64,000 nucleotides of DNA from Methylococcus geothermalis (GCF_012769535.1 NZ_CP046565.1:1936501-2000500); one strand, 5' to 3'. Counted from the first letter of the stretch, positions 1 through 8,987 are shown. Made by a program: numbers and translations. Notes: generated by a model from the letters alone, not told the origin.

Positions 1-1190
1 TGAGCCTGGCGAAGTTCAACCGCATCCTGGAGGTGGACCCCGCCAACCGCATGGCCCGCGTGCAGCCCGGCGTTCGCAACCTGGCCATTTCGGAGGCGGC
101 GGCGCGGTTCGGCCTGTATTACGCCCCGGACCCGTCCTCCCAGGTCGCCTGCACCATCGGCGGCAATGTGGCGGAGAACTCCGGCGGGGTGCATTGCCTG
201 AAATACGGCCTGACGGTGCACAACGTGCTGCAGGTCACCTTGCTGACCATCGAAGGCGATCTGCTGACGCTGGGGTCGCTGGGGCTGGACGGTCCGGGCT
301 ACGACCTGCTGGCCGTGGTGAACGGCTCCGAAGGCCTGCTGGGCGTGATCGTCGAAGTGGTCGTCAAGCTGCTGCCGCTGCCGGAGACGGCCCGGACGCT
401 GCTGGCCGCTTTCGACGGCATCGAAGCGGCGGGTGACGCCGTGGCCGGAGTGATCGGCGCGGGTTTGTTGCCGGCCGGCCTGGAAATGATGGACAAGCTC
501 ACCCTCCGAGCGACCGAAGAGTTCGTCCATGCCGGCTATCCGGTGGATGCGGCGGCCATCGTGCTGTGCGAGATGGACGGCATGGCCGAGCAAGTCGAGG
601 CCGAGATCGCCCGTGCCCGCCAGGTGCTGGCGGCGCATGGCGCGCTGGAAGTGCGCGAATCGCGCGACGAAGCCGAGCGCCGGAAATTCTGGGCCGGACG
701 CAAGGCCGCCTTCCCGGCGGTCGGGCGGATCGCCGCGGACTATTACTGCATCGACGGCACGATCCCGCGGAAACGGCTGGCGCAAGTGCTGGGACGAATC
801 GGTGAATTGTCGGAGCAGTATGGGCTGGCCGTGGGCAACGTGTTCCACGCCGGCGACGGCAATCTGCATCCTTTGATCCTCTACGATGCCTCGCTTCCCG
901 GTGAGCTGGAGCGCGCCGAGGCGCTGGGGGAAGACATCCTCACCTTCTGCGTCGAGGTCGGCGGAACGGTGACCGGCGAACATGGGGTCGGCGTCGAGAA
1001 GCTCAACCCGATGTGCGTCCAGTTCAGCGCGCCGGCGCTGCGGCAGTTCCACGCGCTGAAGGAAGCGTTCGATGACAAGGGATTGCTCAATCCCGGCAAG
1101 GCGGTGCCGACGCTCGCGCGTTGCGCCGAATTCGGCCATGTCCACGTGCACGGCGGAAGGCTCCGCCATTCCGAGCTGGAGCGCTTCTGA
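1..1190 (+). CDS. glcD: Glycolate oxidase subunit GlcD (5' end outside window)
   Basis: This is the FAD-binding catalytic subunit of glycolate oxidase, which converts glycolate to glyoxylate in phosphoglycolate salvage. The reading frame is open from base 3, so the start and roughly the first 100 residues lie upstream; about 395 residues are visible. The FAD_binding_4 (PCMH) core shows TIGGNVAENSGG (bases about 153-188). The C-terminal FAD-oxidase domain shows HAGDGNLHP (about 847-873) and TGEHGVG, both typical of the GlcD/D-lactate dehydrogenase family. It ends in TGA four bases before glcE, so glcDEF is an operon. The presence of glcE and glcF separates it from a stand-alone D-lactate dehydrogenase. 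Confidence 0.95.
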   Translation, partial: SLAKFNRILEVDPANRMARVQPGVRNLAISEAAARFGLYYAPDPSSQVACTIGGNVAENSGGVHCLKYGLTVHNVLQVTLLTIEGDLLTLGSLGLDGPGYDLLAVVNGSEGLLGVIVEVVVKLLPLPETARTLLAAFDGIEAAGDAVAGVIGAGLLPAGLEMMDKLTLRATEEFVHAGYPVDAAAIVLCEMDGMAEQVEAEIARARQVLAAHGALEVRESRDEAERRKFWAGRKAAFPAVGRIAADYYCIDGTIPRKRLAQVLGRIGELSEQYGLAVGNVFHAGDGNLHPLILYDASLPGELERAEALGEDILTFCVEVGGTVTGEHGVGVEKLNPMCVQFSAPALRQFHALKEAFDDKGLLNPGKAVPTLARCAEFGHVHVHGGRLRHSELERF

Positions 1191-1194
1191 GTCG

Positions 1195-2265
1195 ATGACG
1201 ATTCCGTACCAGGACGATGCCGACAATCTGACGGGACAGGTGCGCGCGGCCTGCGCCCGCCGGGAACCCCTACGGATTCGGGGCAGCGGCAGCAAGACCT
1301 TCTACACCGGGCCGTGCGAAGGGCGGCCGCTGTCCACCCTGGCGCACACCGGCATCGTCCATTACGAACCCACCGAACTGGTGCTCACCGCTCGCAGCGG
1401 CACGCCGCTCGCCCGAATCGAAGCGGCGCTGGCGGAATCCGGCCAGATGCTGGGATTCGAGCCGCCGCATTTCGGTACCGGCGCAACCTGGGGCGGGACC
1501 GTGGCCTGCGGATTGTCCGGCCCGCGCAGGCCCTGGGGCGGCAGCGTGCGCGACGCGGTGCTCGGTTGCCGGATCGTCAACGGCCGAGGCGACGTGCTGT
1601 CCTTCGGCGGCGAGGTCATGAAGAACGTGGCCGGGTTCGACATCTCTCGGCTGATGGCCGGTGCGCTCGGCACGCTGGGCCTGCTGCTGGAAATTTCGGT
1701 GAAAGTGCAGCCCCGGCCCGAGTGCGAGATGACGCGGTGTTTCGACGGTTCGTCCGCGGAAGCCCGGGAGCGGATGATCCAGTGGGGCGGCAGCGGTCTG
1801 CCGATGACGGCCATGGCCTGGGATGGCCGGCTCTACCTGCGTCTGTCGGGGCCGGAAAAGGCGGTTTCCGCCGCCGTCCGGCGTGTCGGCGGCGATGCGC
1901 TGGTGTCGGCGGACGCATTCTGGAGCAGCCTGAGGGAGCAGACGCACGGTTTCTTCGCCGGTGCGGGCGATCTCTGGCGGTTGTCGCTGCCACCGGCCGC
2001 AAGCCTCGATGGCCTGTCCGGTGCCTGGCTCCTTGACTGGGGCGGCGCCCAGCGCTGGCTGCGCGCGGCCGATGCGGGCCCGGCCGAGGTCTGCGCTGCC
2101 GTCCAGGCCGTGGGAGGGCATGCGCGCCTGTTCCGCACCGCGAATCCCGCGGCAGAGCGTTGCGCTCCTCTGGCGCCGGCGCTGGCCGGCCTGCACCGGC
2201 GGGTGAGGGCGGCGTTCGATCCGGAGGGAATCTTCAACCGAGGACTGTGGCAGGAGGCATTCTAG
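1195..2265 (+). CDS. glcE: Glycolate oxidase subunit GlcE
   Basis: This is the FAD-binding accessory subunit of glycolate oxidase, 356 residues, required with GlcD and GlcF for activity in the GlcDEF complex. The frame is open further upstream inside glcD, but the ATG at 1195 gives the usual length and begins four bases after the glcD stop. The FAD_binding_4 motif is at about residues 94-110 (FGTGATWGGTVACGLSGP), and a second glycine-rich segment follows near the region around bases 1618-1680. The protein lacks the long C-terminal oxidase domain of GlcD, as expected for GlcE. The stop TAG is directly followed by the glcF ATG. Confidence 0.93.
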   Translation: MTIPYQDDADNLTGQVRAACARREPLRIRGSGSKTFYTGPCEGRPLSTLAHTGIVHYEPTELVLTARSGTPLARIEAALAESGQMLGFEPPHFGTGATWGGTVACGLSGPRRPWGGSVRDAVLGCRIVNGRGDVLSFGGEVMKNVAGFDISRLMAGALGTLGLLLEISVKVQPRPECEMTRCFDGSSAEARERMIQWGGSGLPMTAMAWDGRLYLRLSGPEKAVSAAVRRVGGDALVSADAFWSSLREQTHGFFAGAGDLWRLSLPPAASLDGLSGAWLLDWGGAQRWLRAADAGPAEVCAAVQAVGGHARLFRTANPAAERCAPLAPALAGLHRRVRAAFDPEGIFNRGLWQEAF

Positions 2266-3468
2266 ATGCTCACCCGGCTGGATCGGCAATTCGGCGGCAC
2301 GCCGGAAGGGCAGGAGGCCGAAGCCATCCTTCACGCCTGCGTCCACTGCGGATTCTGCACGGCCGCCTGCCCGACCTATCGTTTGCTCGGCGACGAGCGT
2401 GACGGTCCGCGCGGCCGCATCTACCTGATCAAATCCATGATGGAAGGGGAGGCGGCGACCGGTCGGACCCGTCTCCACCTGGACCGCTGCTTGAGCTGCC
2501 GGGCCTGTGAGACGGCCTGCCCATCCGGCGTGCGCTATGGCCGGCTCGCCGACATCGCCCGCGGCATCGTCGAGCGGCAGGCCCCCCGGCCGTGGCTCGA
2601 AAGGGCAAAGCGCAGGCTGCTGCGGCTGATCCTGCCGTATCCGGGGCGGATCGCACCCTGGCTCGGCTTGGCGCGCCGGCTGCGTCCGCTGTTGCCGCGC
2701 GCGTTGCAGCGCAAGCTGCCTCCCGCGGCCGCGGGGGCTCCCTGGCCGCCGGTCCGGCATGCGCGCGCCATGCTGGCGCTGGGCGGCTGCGTGCAGCCCG
2801 CGCTGGCGCCGGCCATCGACGCCGCCGCGGCGCGGGTGCTGGACCGCTTAGGCATCTCTTTGGTGCGGGTGCCGGCGGGCGGCTGTTGCGGCGCCCTGAG
2901 CTACCACCTCGGCGCCCACGAGGAAGGGCTGGACTTCATGCGCCGCAACATCGACGCCTGGTGGCCCGCCATCCAAGCCGGCGCCGAGGCCATCGTCATC
3001 ACCGCAAGCGGCTGCGGGGTGACGGTGAAGGAATACGGCGAGCTGCTGCGCCACGATCCGGCGTATGCGCAAAAAGCCGAAAAGGTGTCCGCGCTGGCGC
3101 GGGACCTGAGCGAAGTTATCGCCGCCGAGGACTGGCGGTCGCTGCCGGCCGTCCGAAAACGCCGCATCGCCTTCCATTCGCCCTGCACCCTGCAGCACGG
3201 CCAGCGGCTGGAAGGGGTGGTCGAGGCGTTGCTGCAAGGCCTGGGGTTCGAACTGACGCCGGTCGCGGACGCCGCCCTGTGCTGCGGTTCCGCCGGCACC
3301 TACTCCCTGCTGCAGCCGGAGCTTTCGTCAAGGCTGCTGGACGACAAACTCCGGAACCTGCAAGCCGGTCTCCCCGAAGTCATCGCCACCGCCAATATCG
3401 GCTGCCTGGTCCACCTGGCAGCGGAGGCCAAGGTGCCGGTGAGGCATTGGGTGGAGTTGCTGGATTGA
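2266..3468 (+). CDS. glcF: Glycolate oxidase iron-sulfur subunit GlcF
   Basis: This 400-residue iron-sulfur subunit is thought to pass electrons from the GlcDE flavins to the quinone pool at the membrane. Two 4Fe-4S ferredoxin motifs are visible: C25, C28, C31, C35 and C75, C78, C81, C85. The C-terminal half carries the two cysteine-rich CCG-type repeats of the GlpC/HdrB family, seen as GGCCGALSYH and ALCCGSAGTY. The length matches the family (about 400-410). The start codon abuts the glcE stop with no gap, so translation is probably coupled. The next gene is on the opposite strand, so the operon ends here. Confidence 0.95.
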   Translation: MLTRLDRQFGGTPEGQEAEAILHACVHCGFCTAACPTYRLLGDERDGPRGRIYLIKSMMEGEAATGRTRLHLDRCLSCRACETACPSGVRYGRLADIARGIVERQAPRPWLERAKRRLLRLILPYPGRIAPWLGLARRLRPLLPRALQRKLPPAAAGAPWPPVRHARAMLALGGCVQPALAPAIDAAAARVLDRLGISLVRVPAGGCCGALSYHLGAHEEGLDFMRRNIDAWWPAIQAGAEAIVITASGCGVTVKEYGELLRHDPAYAQKAEKVSALARDLSEVIAAEDWRSLPAVRKRRIAFHSPCTLQHGQRLEGVVEALLQGLGFELTPVADAALCCGSAGTYSLLQPELSSRLLDDKLRNLQAGLPEVIATANIGCLVHLAAEAKVPVRHWVELLD

Positions 3469-3521
3469 TAGCGGGAGAAAGGCCGTGCCGCGGGGGCGAG
3501 GCCGTGTCCGAAACCGGCGGC

Positions 3522-4289
3522 TCACAATTCCGGCCGGCGGATGATTCGGGCGACCAGGATCGGCAGACGCGCCAGAAAACCGAACACCAGACGGATATGC
3601 ATCCAGGTCAGCAGGACGTTGTCGCGCCCGTAGTGGAAGTGCGAGGTGCCGCCCTCTTCGGGCTTGGGATAGTAGACCGGCACCGGTAGATTGACCGGCC
3701 GGATGCCGGCCCAGCAGAGCCGGACGGCGGCTTCCGGATCGAAGTCGAAGCGCCGCATCCATGGGTGATCCTGCATGATCACGCACAGGGCCTGGATCGG
3801 ATAGACGCGGAATCCGAACAGGGAGTCGCCGATTCCGGTCCACAGCGTTTCCAGATTGGCCCACCAGTTGGAGATGCGCCGGCCCTTCACGCGCAGCGGC
3901 GGAGCCGAGTCGTCGAACACCGGTGTGCCCAGAATCATGGCATCCGGCTCTTCCTGCGATCGCGCCATGAATTCCGGGATGCGGTCGGCCGGATGCTGTC
4001 CGTCCGAATCCATGACCAGGGCGTGCGTGAACCCTTTGCGGCGGGCGGTCAGCAGGCCGCGCAGCACGGCCGCGCCCTTCCCGCGGTTGGCGGGCATCCC
4101 CAGCACGACCAGGCCGCTGTCCTCCGCCGAGAGTTTCAGCAGTCCTTCCCAGGTGCCGTCCGTGCTGCCGTCCACCACCACCCAGACCGGGTTCCAGTAA
4201 TGCCGGGCCGCCTTGACGGTGTCGTAAACCTTGGGTCCGGGGTTGTAGCTGGGAATGACGACGAGGTGGGTGCGGGAGGGCGTGTTCAT
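3522..4289 (-). CDS. Family 2 glycosyltransferase
   Basis: A GT-A fold glycosyltransferase of 255 residues. DGSTDGT (residues 40-46) is the nucleotide-binding motif and DSDGQH (94-99) contains the metal-binding DXD-type site; the sequence resembles dolichol-phosphate-mannose-synthase-like enzymes. I see no signal peptide and no strong membrane segment, only a weakly hydrophobic C-terminal stretch. The ATG at 4289 overlaps the stop of the upstream acyltransferase by four bases (ATGA), giving translational coupling. The open frame continues upstream, but that part only shadows the acyltransferase gene. The sugar and acceptor cannot be read from the sequence. Context suggests it decorates the lipid-like product of the 3.5-7.4 kb gene set. 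Confidence 0.85.
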   Translation of the reverse strand: MNTPSRTHLVVIPSYNPGPKVYDTVKAARHYWNPVWVVVDGSTDGTWEGLLKLSAEDSGLVVLGMPANRGKGAAVLRGLLTARRKGFTHALVMDSDGQHPADRIPEFMARSQEEPDAMILGTPVFDDSAPPLRVKGRRISNWWANLETLWTGIGDSLFGFRVYPIQALCVIMQDHPWMRRFDFDPEAAVRLCWAGIRPVNLPVPVYYPKPEEGGTSHFHYGRDNVLLTWMHIRLVFGFLARLPILVARIIRRPEL

Positions 4290-5062
4290 GTCGGATCGGA
4301 GTCGGTGGGAGCGGTCGGGGCGCCGGCGAGCTCGCGGGCGTAATAGGCTTCGAGCGCATGGGTGAAGGCGACGGGGTCCTCGGGCGGATCGAATCTCAAG
4401 CCCAGCCGGATGCGGAACCGGATGGGAAGGCTGGGCCTTGCATAGACCGGCCAGCATTTGCTCAGGAACGGGGACTCGGTTTCCACGATCAATGTCTGGA
4501 GCGGAACGCCGGCATGGCGGGCGATCAGGGCGGCGCCGCCCTTGAAGCGGTTGACCGGCGGCTCGGCGGTGCGGGTGCCTTCGGGGAAGATCAGCAGTTG
4601 CCCGCCCTTGCGCAGCTCCGCGACGGCCGCCTTGATCATGCCGTGGCCGGCGTCGTTGCGGATGTAGCGGGCCAGGCGGGCGCCGGCGCCGAGGAAGATG
4701 TTGTCGTTCAGATTCGCCTTCATGATGCAGACCAGGTTGGGCAGGCGCGAGGCGACGATCACGGCATCGAGGAGGCTGGGATGGTTGGCGACCAGCAGCA
4801 GCGGCGTTTCGTCGCGCAGGGATTCGAGTTCCGCAGTGTCGAAGCGGAACGCGCCGCAGGCGCCCATGATGCCGAAAAAGATCCGCCAGCCGTACATGAT
4901 TCCGAACCGGCCGACGGGGCGGCCCAGCCGCTCCGGCAGCAGTGGATGGAGCAGCACGGCGGTGCCGATCCAGGCCAGGGACATGGAGGCATACAGCAGC
5001 AGGCCCAGATACAGCGCGGCGTATTCGTACAAGGCCCTCAGTGGGCGAATCAGCAGGCTCAA
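4286..5062 (-). CDS. Lysophospholipid-type acyltransferase (LPLAT family)
   Basis: A 258-residue membrane-associated acyltransferase of the PlsC/LPLAT superfamily. The catalytic HX4D motif is NHPSLLD (93-99), and the acceptor-site motif FPEGTR is at 159-164. A hydrophobic N-terminal segment (about 15-40) should anchor it to the inner membrane. It sits between a chorismatase gene (18-base gap) and a glycosyltransferase gene (four-base overlap). Acyltransferases of this kind attach aryl-polyene chains to lipids in xanthomonadin and related clusters. A housekeeping PlsC is the alternative, but the neighbours argue against it. Family certain; substrate inferred. Confidence 0.85.
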   Translation of the reverse strand: MSLLIRPLRALYEYAALYLGLLLYASMSLAWIGTAVLLHPLLPERLGRPVGRFGIMYGWRIFFGIMGACGAFRFDTAELESLRDETPLLLVANHPSLLDAVIVASRLPNLVCIMKANLNDNIFLGAGARLARYIRNDAGHGMIKAAVAELRKGGQLLIFPEGTRTAEPPVNRFKGGAALIARHAGVPLQTLIVETESPFLSKCWPVYARPSLPIRFRIRLGLRFDPPEDPVAFTHALEAYYARELAGAPTAPTDSDPT

Positions 5063-5080
5063 GTCGGGACTCCTCGATTT

Positions 5081-6100
5081 CTAAGGCGATCTGCTCCCGA
5101 AGGCTTCGATTTCCACCAGCAGTTCGTGGCGGCAGATGTCGGCCTGCAAGAACAGGACCTCGGCCGCGGCCGGCAGGGCGGAGGCGAGTTCCCATTGTAT
5201 CGGTTCCAGAGCGCAGCCGGGCCGGACATAGGCCTTGTAGCGGAAATCGGCCAGAGTGAAGCCGGCGCCGTGGGGTTCCCGGTTCAGCGCAAAGACCAGG
5301 GCGGCGATGTTGGCCAGGGTTTCCCGCGTCTGTGCCGCGGCGTCGCCGGGATGCAGGCTTTCATGGCCGACGATGCTGGCGGTTCCGGAAACGAACACGG
5401 TCGTTTGGCCCTCCGAGCGCAGCAGTGTGGCGCGGGAGAAGCTCGGGCTGCGTGGCCCGTATTCCCCGGGATACAGGTAGGCGCTGAGCTGGCGCGGGTT
5501 CTCGATCGGGATCGCGGCAGTGCGCGAGGCGATGAAGTAGACCGTCAACGGGCCGGTGGGCGTTCCGAGCGCGCAAGCGGCAGGCAGGGCACCGGCGATG
5601 GGCCGGTTCGCGCGAAGGAAAGCGTCCTGCCGCCCGATGTTGAACTGCCGGTAGCGTTCGAGTCCGGCCTCCTCGCGATTGATCGCCGGAAAGTAATTCC
5701 AGACCCGGACGAGATGCGGGTATCCCTCCTGATCGAGCAAGCGACACACGGCGGCATAGGCTTGCTCCGTCACGCCCCGTATGTCGGCGCCGGCGTCGGC
5801 TTGCAGCATGCCGAAGAGGTGTTGGCCGTCGCAGCGCCAGGCGATGGCCCCGGTTTGGCCGCCGGTCGTCGGGTGCGTGCTCATCCAGATTTCGACCAGC
5901 GGCTCATCCGGGTGGATCGGGGGAGCGGTGATTCCCGCCTGAGGCAGCGAGCGTGGGAGGCCGACCGGCCGATCCCGCGCGAAACCGACGGCGCCGAGCC
6001 CTCGTGTGTCCAGTAGGCCGGCCATGGCCGGCAGTTCGGCCGGCCGCAGGTAGAGGACCGACAGGGCGCGATCCGCTGGCGTGACCATGGCGAGGGCCAT
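5081..6100 (-). CDS. Chorismatase, FkbO/Hyg5/XanB2-like (hydroxybenzoate synthase)
   Basis: A 339-residue enzyme of the chorismatase family, which hydrolyses chorismate to 3-hydroxybenzoate, 4-hydroxybenzoate or a dihydroxy-cyclohexadiene acid plus pyruvate. The best evidence is the C-terminal end, QADICRHELLVEIEAF, carrying the conserved DICR signature and the active-site glutamate region of Hyg5/XanB2. The ATG at 6100 overlaps the upstream TGA by one base (TGATG); a second ATG lies 12 bases downstream. In Xanthomonas, XanB2 supplies 3-hydroxybenzoate as starter for the pigment xanthomonadin. The neighbouring flavoprotein, acyltransferase and glycosyltransferase fit that role. Which product this enzyme makes cannot be told from sequence alone. 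Such genes are often labelled 'pteridine-dependent deoxygenase', an older and misleading name. Confidence 0.82.
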   Translation of the reverse strand: MALAMVTPADRALSVLYLRPAELPAMAGLLDTRGLGAVGFARDRPVGLPRSLPQAGITAPPIHPDEPLVEIWMSTHPTTGGQTGAIAWRCDGQHLFGMLQADAGADIRGVTEQAYAAVCRLLDQEGYPHLVRVWNYFPAINREEAGLERYRQFNIGRQDAFLRANRPIAGALPAACALGTPTGPLTVYFIASRTAAIPIENPRQLSAYLYPGEYGPRSPSFSRATLLRSEGQTTVFVSGTASIVGHESLHPGDAAAQTRETLANIAALVFALNREPHGAGFTLADFRYKAYVRPGCALEPIQWELASALPAAAEVLFLQADICRHELLVEIEAFGSRSP

Positions 6101-7425
6101 CAGGCGGCGTCGGCGTCCTGGATGTTCAGGCCGCGCCGCCGGCGCGCGTCCAGGGTGCGGCGGAGGTACCACAGGCAGTTCAGGTAATAGACCGCCTTGA
6201 ATGCGTACAGCGAGAACCAGATCGGCGTTTGGCCGAAGATGTCGCCGGCCAGCAACGACAGCAGGGCCTCCTTCATGCGCAGGACGTTCCGCGGCGTCAT
6301 GAAAAGTTCGCGCATCGTCGGGTTGGTCATCCGGTAGATGAACCAGGAAAACTCGCGAGGGCCGTGCCGCATCCGCCGGTCGAAGCGCTTGAGCGCCGCA
6401 TTCGCCTCCTGCGGCCGGCTCAGACAGGCATCGACTGTTTCGGCCGCGGTCACGCCCCCCTGCATGGCGAACAGCACGCCGGAGGAAAACACCGGGTCGA
6501 TGAAGGCATAGGCGTCGCCGATCAGCAAATAGCGCTCACCGTGGGTTTGCGTGGAGACGTAGGAGAAATTGCCGGTGGCTTGTACTTCGGAGACCAGTGT
6601 GGCATCGGCCAGGCGCTCGGCCAGTGCCGGGCACAAAGCGATCGTCTCCAGGAAGAAATCGCGCAGCGGCTTGTCTCTGCGTTTCATGTAATAGGGCCAG
6701 GTCACCGCGCCCACGCTGGTCGTGCCATCGGCCAGGGGGATGAACCAGAACCATCCGTGCTCGAACCAAAATATCGAGATGCTGCCCTCGTGCCGGCCGC
6801 TGCGCCGGCGGGCGTTGGCGAAGTGGCCGTAGACCGCGGCGCTGTTGTGTTTCCTGTTGCGCTGCTTGAGCTTCATCCGGTTGGCGATGAAAGTGTCGCG
6901 GCCGGAGGCGTCGACCACGAAGCGGGCCCGCCAGCGCCGCGACAGCCCGGCGCGGTCCTCGGCATCGACGTCGGCGCCTTGGCCGTCGGCCAGAAACCGG
7001 ATGTCCGTGGCCCGCCAGCCCTCCAGAACTTCCGCGCCGCGCTTCGCCGCATTGCGGATCAGGATGTGGTCGAATTCCGAGCGCCGGACCTGATAGGCAT
7101 ACGGCAGGGATTTGTTCCAGGCGTCGGCGAATTCGAAGGTGAGCGTGTCGTCGTGATCGGGCGACACGAACTCCGCGCCGGGTTTGTACATGCCGATGCG
7201 TTCGACTTCATCCTTCACGCCGAGCCGCTCCAGCAAGGGCAGGTTCGCCGGCAGCAGCGATTCGCCGATGTGGAAGCGGGGATGGCGGCATTTTTCCAGC
7301 ACCACCGTGCGGTAGCCGCGCTCGGCCAGCAACGCGGCGACCGTGGAGCCGGCGGGTCCCCCGCCTATGACCAGCACGTCGCAATCGGCGAATTCGGAAA
7401 GCATGGATTCGGAGTGCGGGTTCAT
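6100..7425 (-). CDS. FAD-dependent oxidoreductase, tryptophan-halogenase-like
   Basis: A 441-residue flavoprotein of the halogenase/geranylgeranyl-reductase superfamily. The Rossmann FAD motif is GGGPAGS (21-27), a DASGR motif is at 172-176, and the second FAD-contact region is IGDAYAFIDPVFSSG. The segment WFWFIP (225-230) fits WxWxIP, the motif that marks flavin-dependent halogenases and keeps them from acting as monooxygenases. A KPGAEF segment (K81) could hold the halogenase lysine, but I cannot align it with certainty. It is the first gene of the minus-strand set and its stop overlaps the chorismatase start. Related genes occur in aryl-polyene and xanthomonadin loci. Halogenase or reductase activity is undecided. 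Confidence 0.8.
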   Translation of the reverse strand: MNPHSESMLSEFADCDVLVIGGGPAGSTVAALLAERGYRTVVLEKCRHPRFHIGESLLPANLPLLERLGVKDEVERIGMYKPGAEFVSPDHDDTLTFEFADAWNKSLPYAYQVRRSEFDHILIRNAAKRGAEVLEGWRATDIRFLADGQGADVDAEDRAGLSRRWRARFVVDASGRDTFIANRMKLKQRNRKHNSAAVYGHFANARRRSGRHEGSISIFWFEHGWFWFIPLADGTTSVGAVTWPYYMKRRDKPLRDFFLETIALCPALAERLADATLVSEVQATGNFSYVSTQTHGERYLLIGDAYAFIDPVFSSGVLFAMQGGVTAAETVDACLSRPQEANAALKRFDRRMRHGPREFSWFIYRMTNPTMRELFMTPRNVLRMKEALLSLLAGDIFGQTPIWFSLYAFKAVYYLNCLWYLRRTLDARRRRGLNIQDADAA

Positions 7426-7790
7426 CGGGATGGATTGAATCTGGACGAGGCGAACGATGGCAGGCGCGGCATTATAGCTTCAACCATCCGGCGGTTGCGA
7501 ACCATGATCGCCTGCGGAAAGCAAGTCGGCCGGTTCTCGCTGAAGGCATCCATGAGGTCAAAGCCGGACCGGCGGGCAGCGATGGCGTGTTGCTATCTCG
7601 CTCATCGTCACCATCCTTTGGGTCATCCCGCCTCCTCCAGCCCCAAAAAGGGACCTTGTCTATCCCGCCGAAAAGGGACATGACGACGTGGCTCTTACAC
7701 AGGACAGGCCCGATTCTGGAAGAAAGCGGGCGCCATGACTTATACTTGCGCACCTTTTCAACGAAGACGGCGCCCACGATTCTTCCCGAC
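7426..7790. other. Divergent intergenic region with paired short repeats
   Basis: This 365-base gap separates the minus-strand flavoprotein gene from dapC. I see no convincing gene. It contains two similar copies of AAAAGGGAC (7646-7654 and 7671-7679), 25 bases apart, in a stretch that could be an insertion-sequence remnant. A TATACT hexamer at 7741-7746 could be a -10 box for dapC, but no good -35 accompanies it. A frame that is open upstream of dapC through part of this gap has low-complexity content and was not used for the gene start. Confidence 0.5.
7645..7683. repeat. Two imperfect direct repeats, possible IS-end remnant
   Basis: AAAAAGGGACCTTG (7645-7658) and GAAAAGGGACATGA (7670-7683) share AAAAGGGAC and are spaced 25 bases start to start. 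Read on the minus strand this gives TGTCCCTTTTCGGCGGGAT followed by a second GTCCCTTTTT. Repeated terminal boxes starting TGT occur at the ends of IS21-type elements. No transposase is nearby, so at most this is a solo end. Recognition is tentative. Confidence 0.3.
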
Positions 7791-8987
7791 ATGAATCCCA
7801 AGCTCGCCAGCCTGCATCCTTATCCCTTCGAGAAGCTGGCGGATCTCAAACGGGGCCGGATGCCGCCGGCGGACAAGCCTCACATCGCGATGTCCATCGG
7901 CGAGCCCCAGCATCCGACACCGCACTTCATCGCCGAGGCGCTGCTGCAGCACCTGCACGGCCTGTCCGCCTATCCGACCACCAAGGGCGGCCCGGAACTG
8001 CGCCGCAGCATCGCGCAATGGCTGGAACGGCGGTTCGCCCTGGGGGAGGGCGCGGTCGACCCGGAGCGGCAGGTGCTGCCGGTCAACGGCACGCGGGAAG
8101 CGCTGTTCGCCTTTGCCCAAGCCGTGATCGATCCGGCGGAGCAGCCTCTCGTGCTGATGCCGAATCCGTTCTATCAGATCTACGAGGGCGCGGCGATCCT
8201 GGCCGGCGCGGAGCCTTTTTTCCTCAATACCACGGCCGAGTCCGGATTCCTGCCGGATTTCGACGCGGTGCCGGAATCGGTCTGGCGCCGCTGCCGGCTG
8301 GTCTATGTCTGCTCGCCCGGCAATCCGACCGGCGCGGTGATGGGGGCCGATCAGCAGCGGCAGTTGCTGGAACTCGCGGACAAGTACGATTTCATCGTCG
8401 CATCGGACGAATGCTATTCGGAGCTGTACGCCGATGAGGCCGATCCGCCGCCGGGTTTGCTCCAGATCGCAGCCAAGATGGGTCATACCGAATTTCGCCG
8501 CTGCGTGGTGTTCCATTCCCTGTCCAAGCGTTCCAATGCGCCGGGCCTGCGCTCGGGCTTCGTGGCCGGCGATGCCGAGATCCTGAGCCGTTTCCTGTTG
8601 TACCGGACCTATCACGGCTGCGCCATGTCGCTTCCGGTGCAAAAGGCCAGCGAAAGGGCCTGGGTCGACGAAGCCCATGTGCGCGAGAACCGGACGCTTT
8701 ACCGGCAGAAGTTCGACGCCGTTGCCGCCGTGCTGGGGGACGTCCTCGACATGACCGTGCCTTCGGCCGGGTTTTATCTTTGGCCACGGACGCCGATCGA
8801 AGACACCGCATTTGCCGCCGGCCTGTTCGAGGCTCAGAATGTCACCGTGCTGCCGGGACGGTTCCTGTCCCGGCAGCACGGCGGCGTCGATCCGGGCGCA
8901 GGCCATGTCCGCATCGCCCTGGTCGCTCCTTTGGAGGAGTGTGTCGAAGCGGCCCATCGTATCAAGCAGTTCGTTCAAACCCTCTAG
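7791..8987 (+). CDS. dapC: Succinyldiaminopimelate transaminase DapC
   Basis: A class I/II PLP aminotransferase of 398 residues that makes N-succinyl-LL-2,6-diaminopimelate in the succinylase branch of lysine and meso-DAP synthesis. The N-terminus LHPYPFEKL is characteristic of DapC. The PLP-binding lysine is K246 in [14 protein letters not shown], and SPGNPTG is the usual aminotransferase segment. The ATG at 7791 starts at this family-typical N-terminus; earlier in-frame codons lie in non-conserved sequence. dapD follows after 11 bases, which supports DapC over a generic aminotransferase. Confidence 0.92.
   Translation: MNPKLASLHPYPFEKLADLKRGRMPPADKPHIAMSIGEPQHPTPHFIAEALLQHLHGLSAYPTTKGGPELRRSIAQWLERRFALGEGAVDPERQVLPVNGTREALFAFAQAVIDPAEQPLVLMPNPFYQIYEGAAILAGAEPFFLNTTAESGFLPDFDAVPESVWRRCRLVYVCSPGNPTGAVMGADQQRQLLELADKYDFIVASDECYSELYADEADPPPGLLQIAAKMGHTEFRRCVVFHSLSKRSNAPGLRSGFVAGDAEILSRFLLYRTYHGCAMSLPVQKASERAWVDEAHVRENRTLYRQKFDAVAAVLGDVLDMTVPSAGFYLWPRTPIEDTAFAAGLFEAQNVTVLPGRFLSRQHGGVDPGAGHVRIALVAPLEECVEAAHRIKQFVQTL

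Noticed and set aside
3522-5195. A single 557-codon frame on the minus strand covering the glycosyltransferase and beyond
   Set aside because: Only the part after the ATG at 4289 has glycosyltransferase sequence; the upstream part is an arginine-rich shadow of the acyltransferase gene.
4358-6016. A 552-codon plus-strand frame opposite the acyltransferase and chorismatase genes
   Set aside because: Low-complexity translation with no domain, antisense to two well-supported genes; an effect of high GC.
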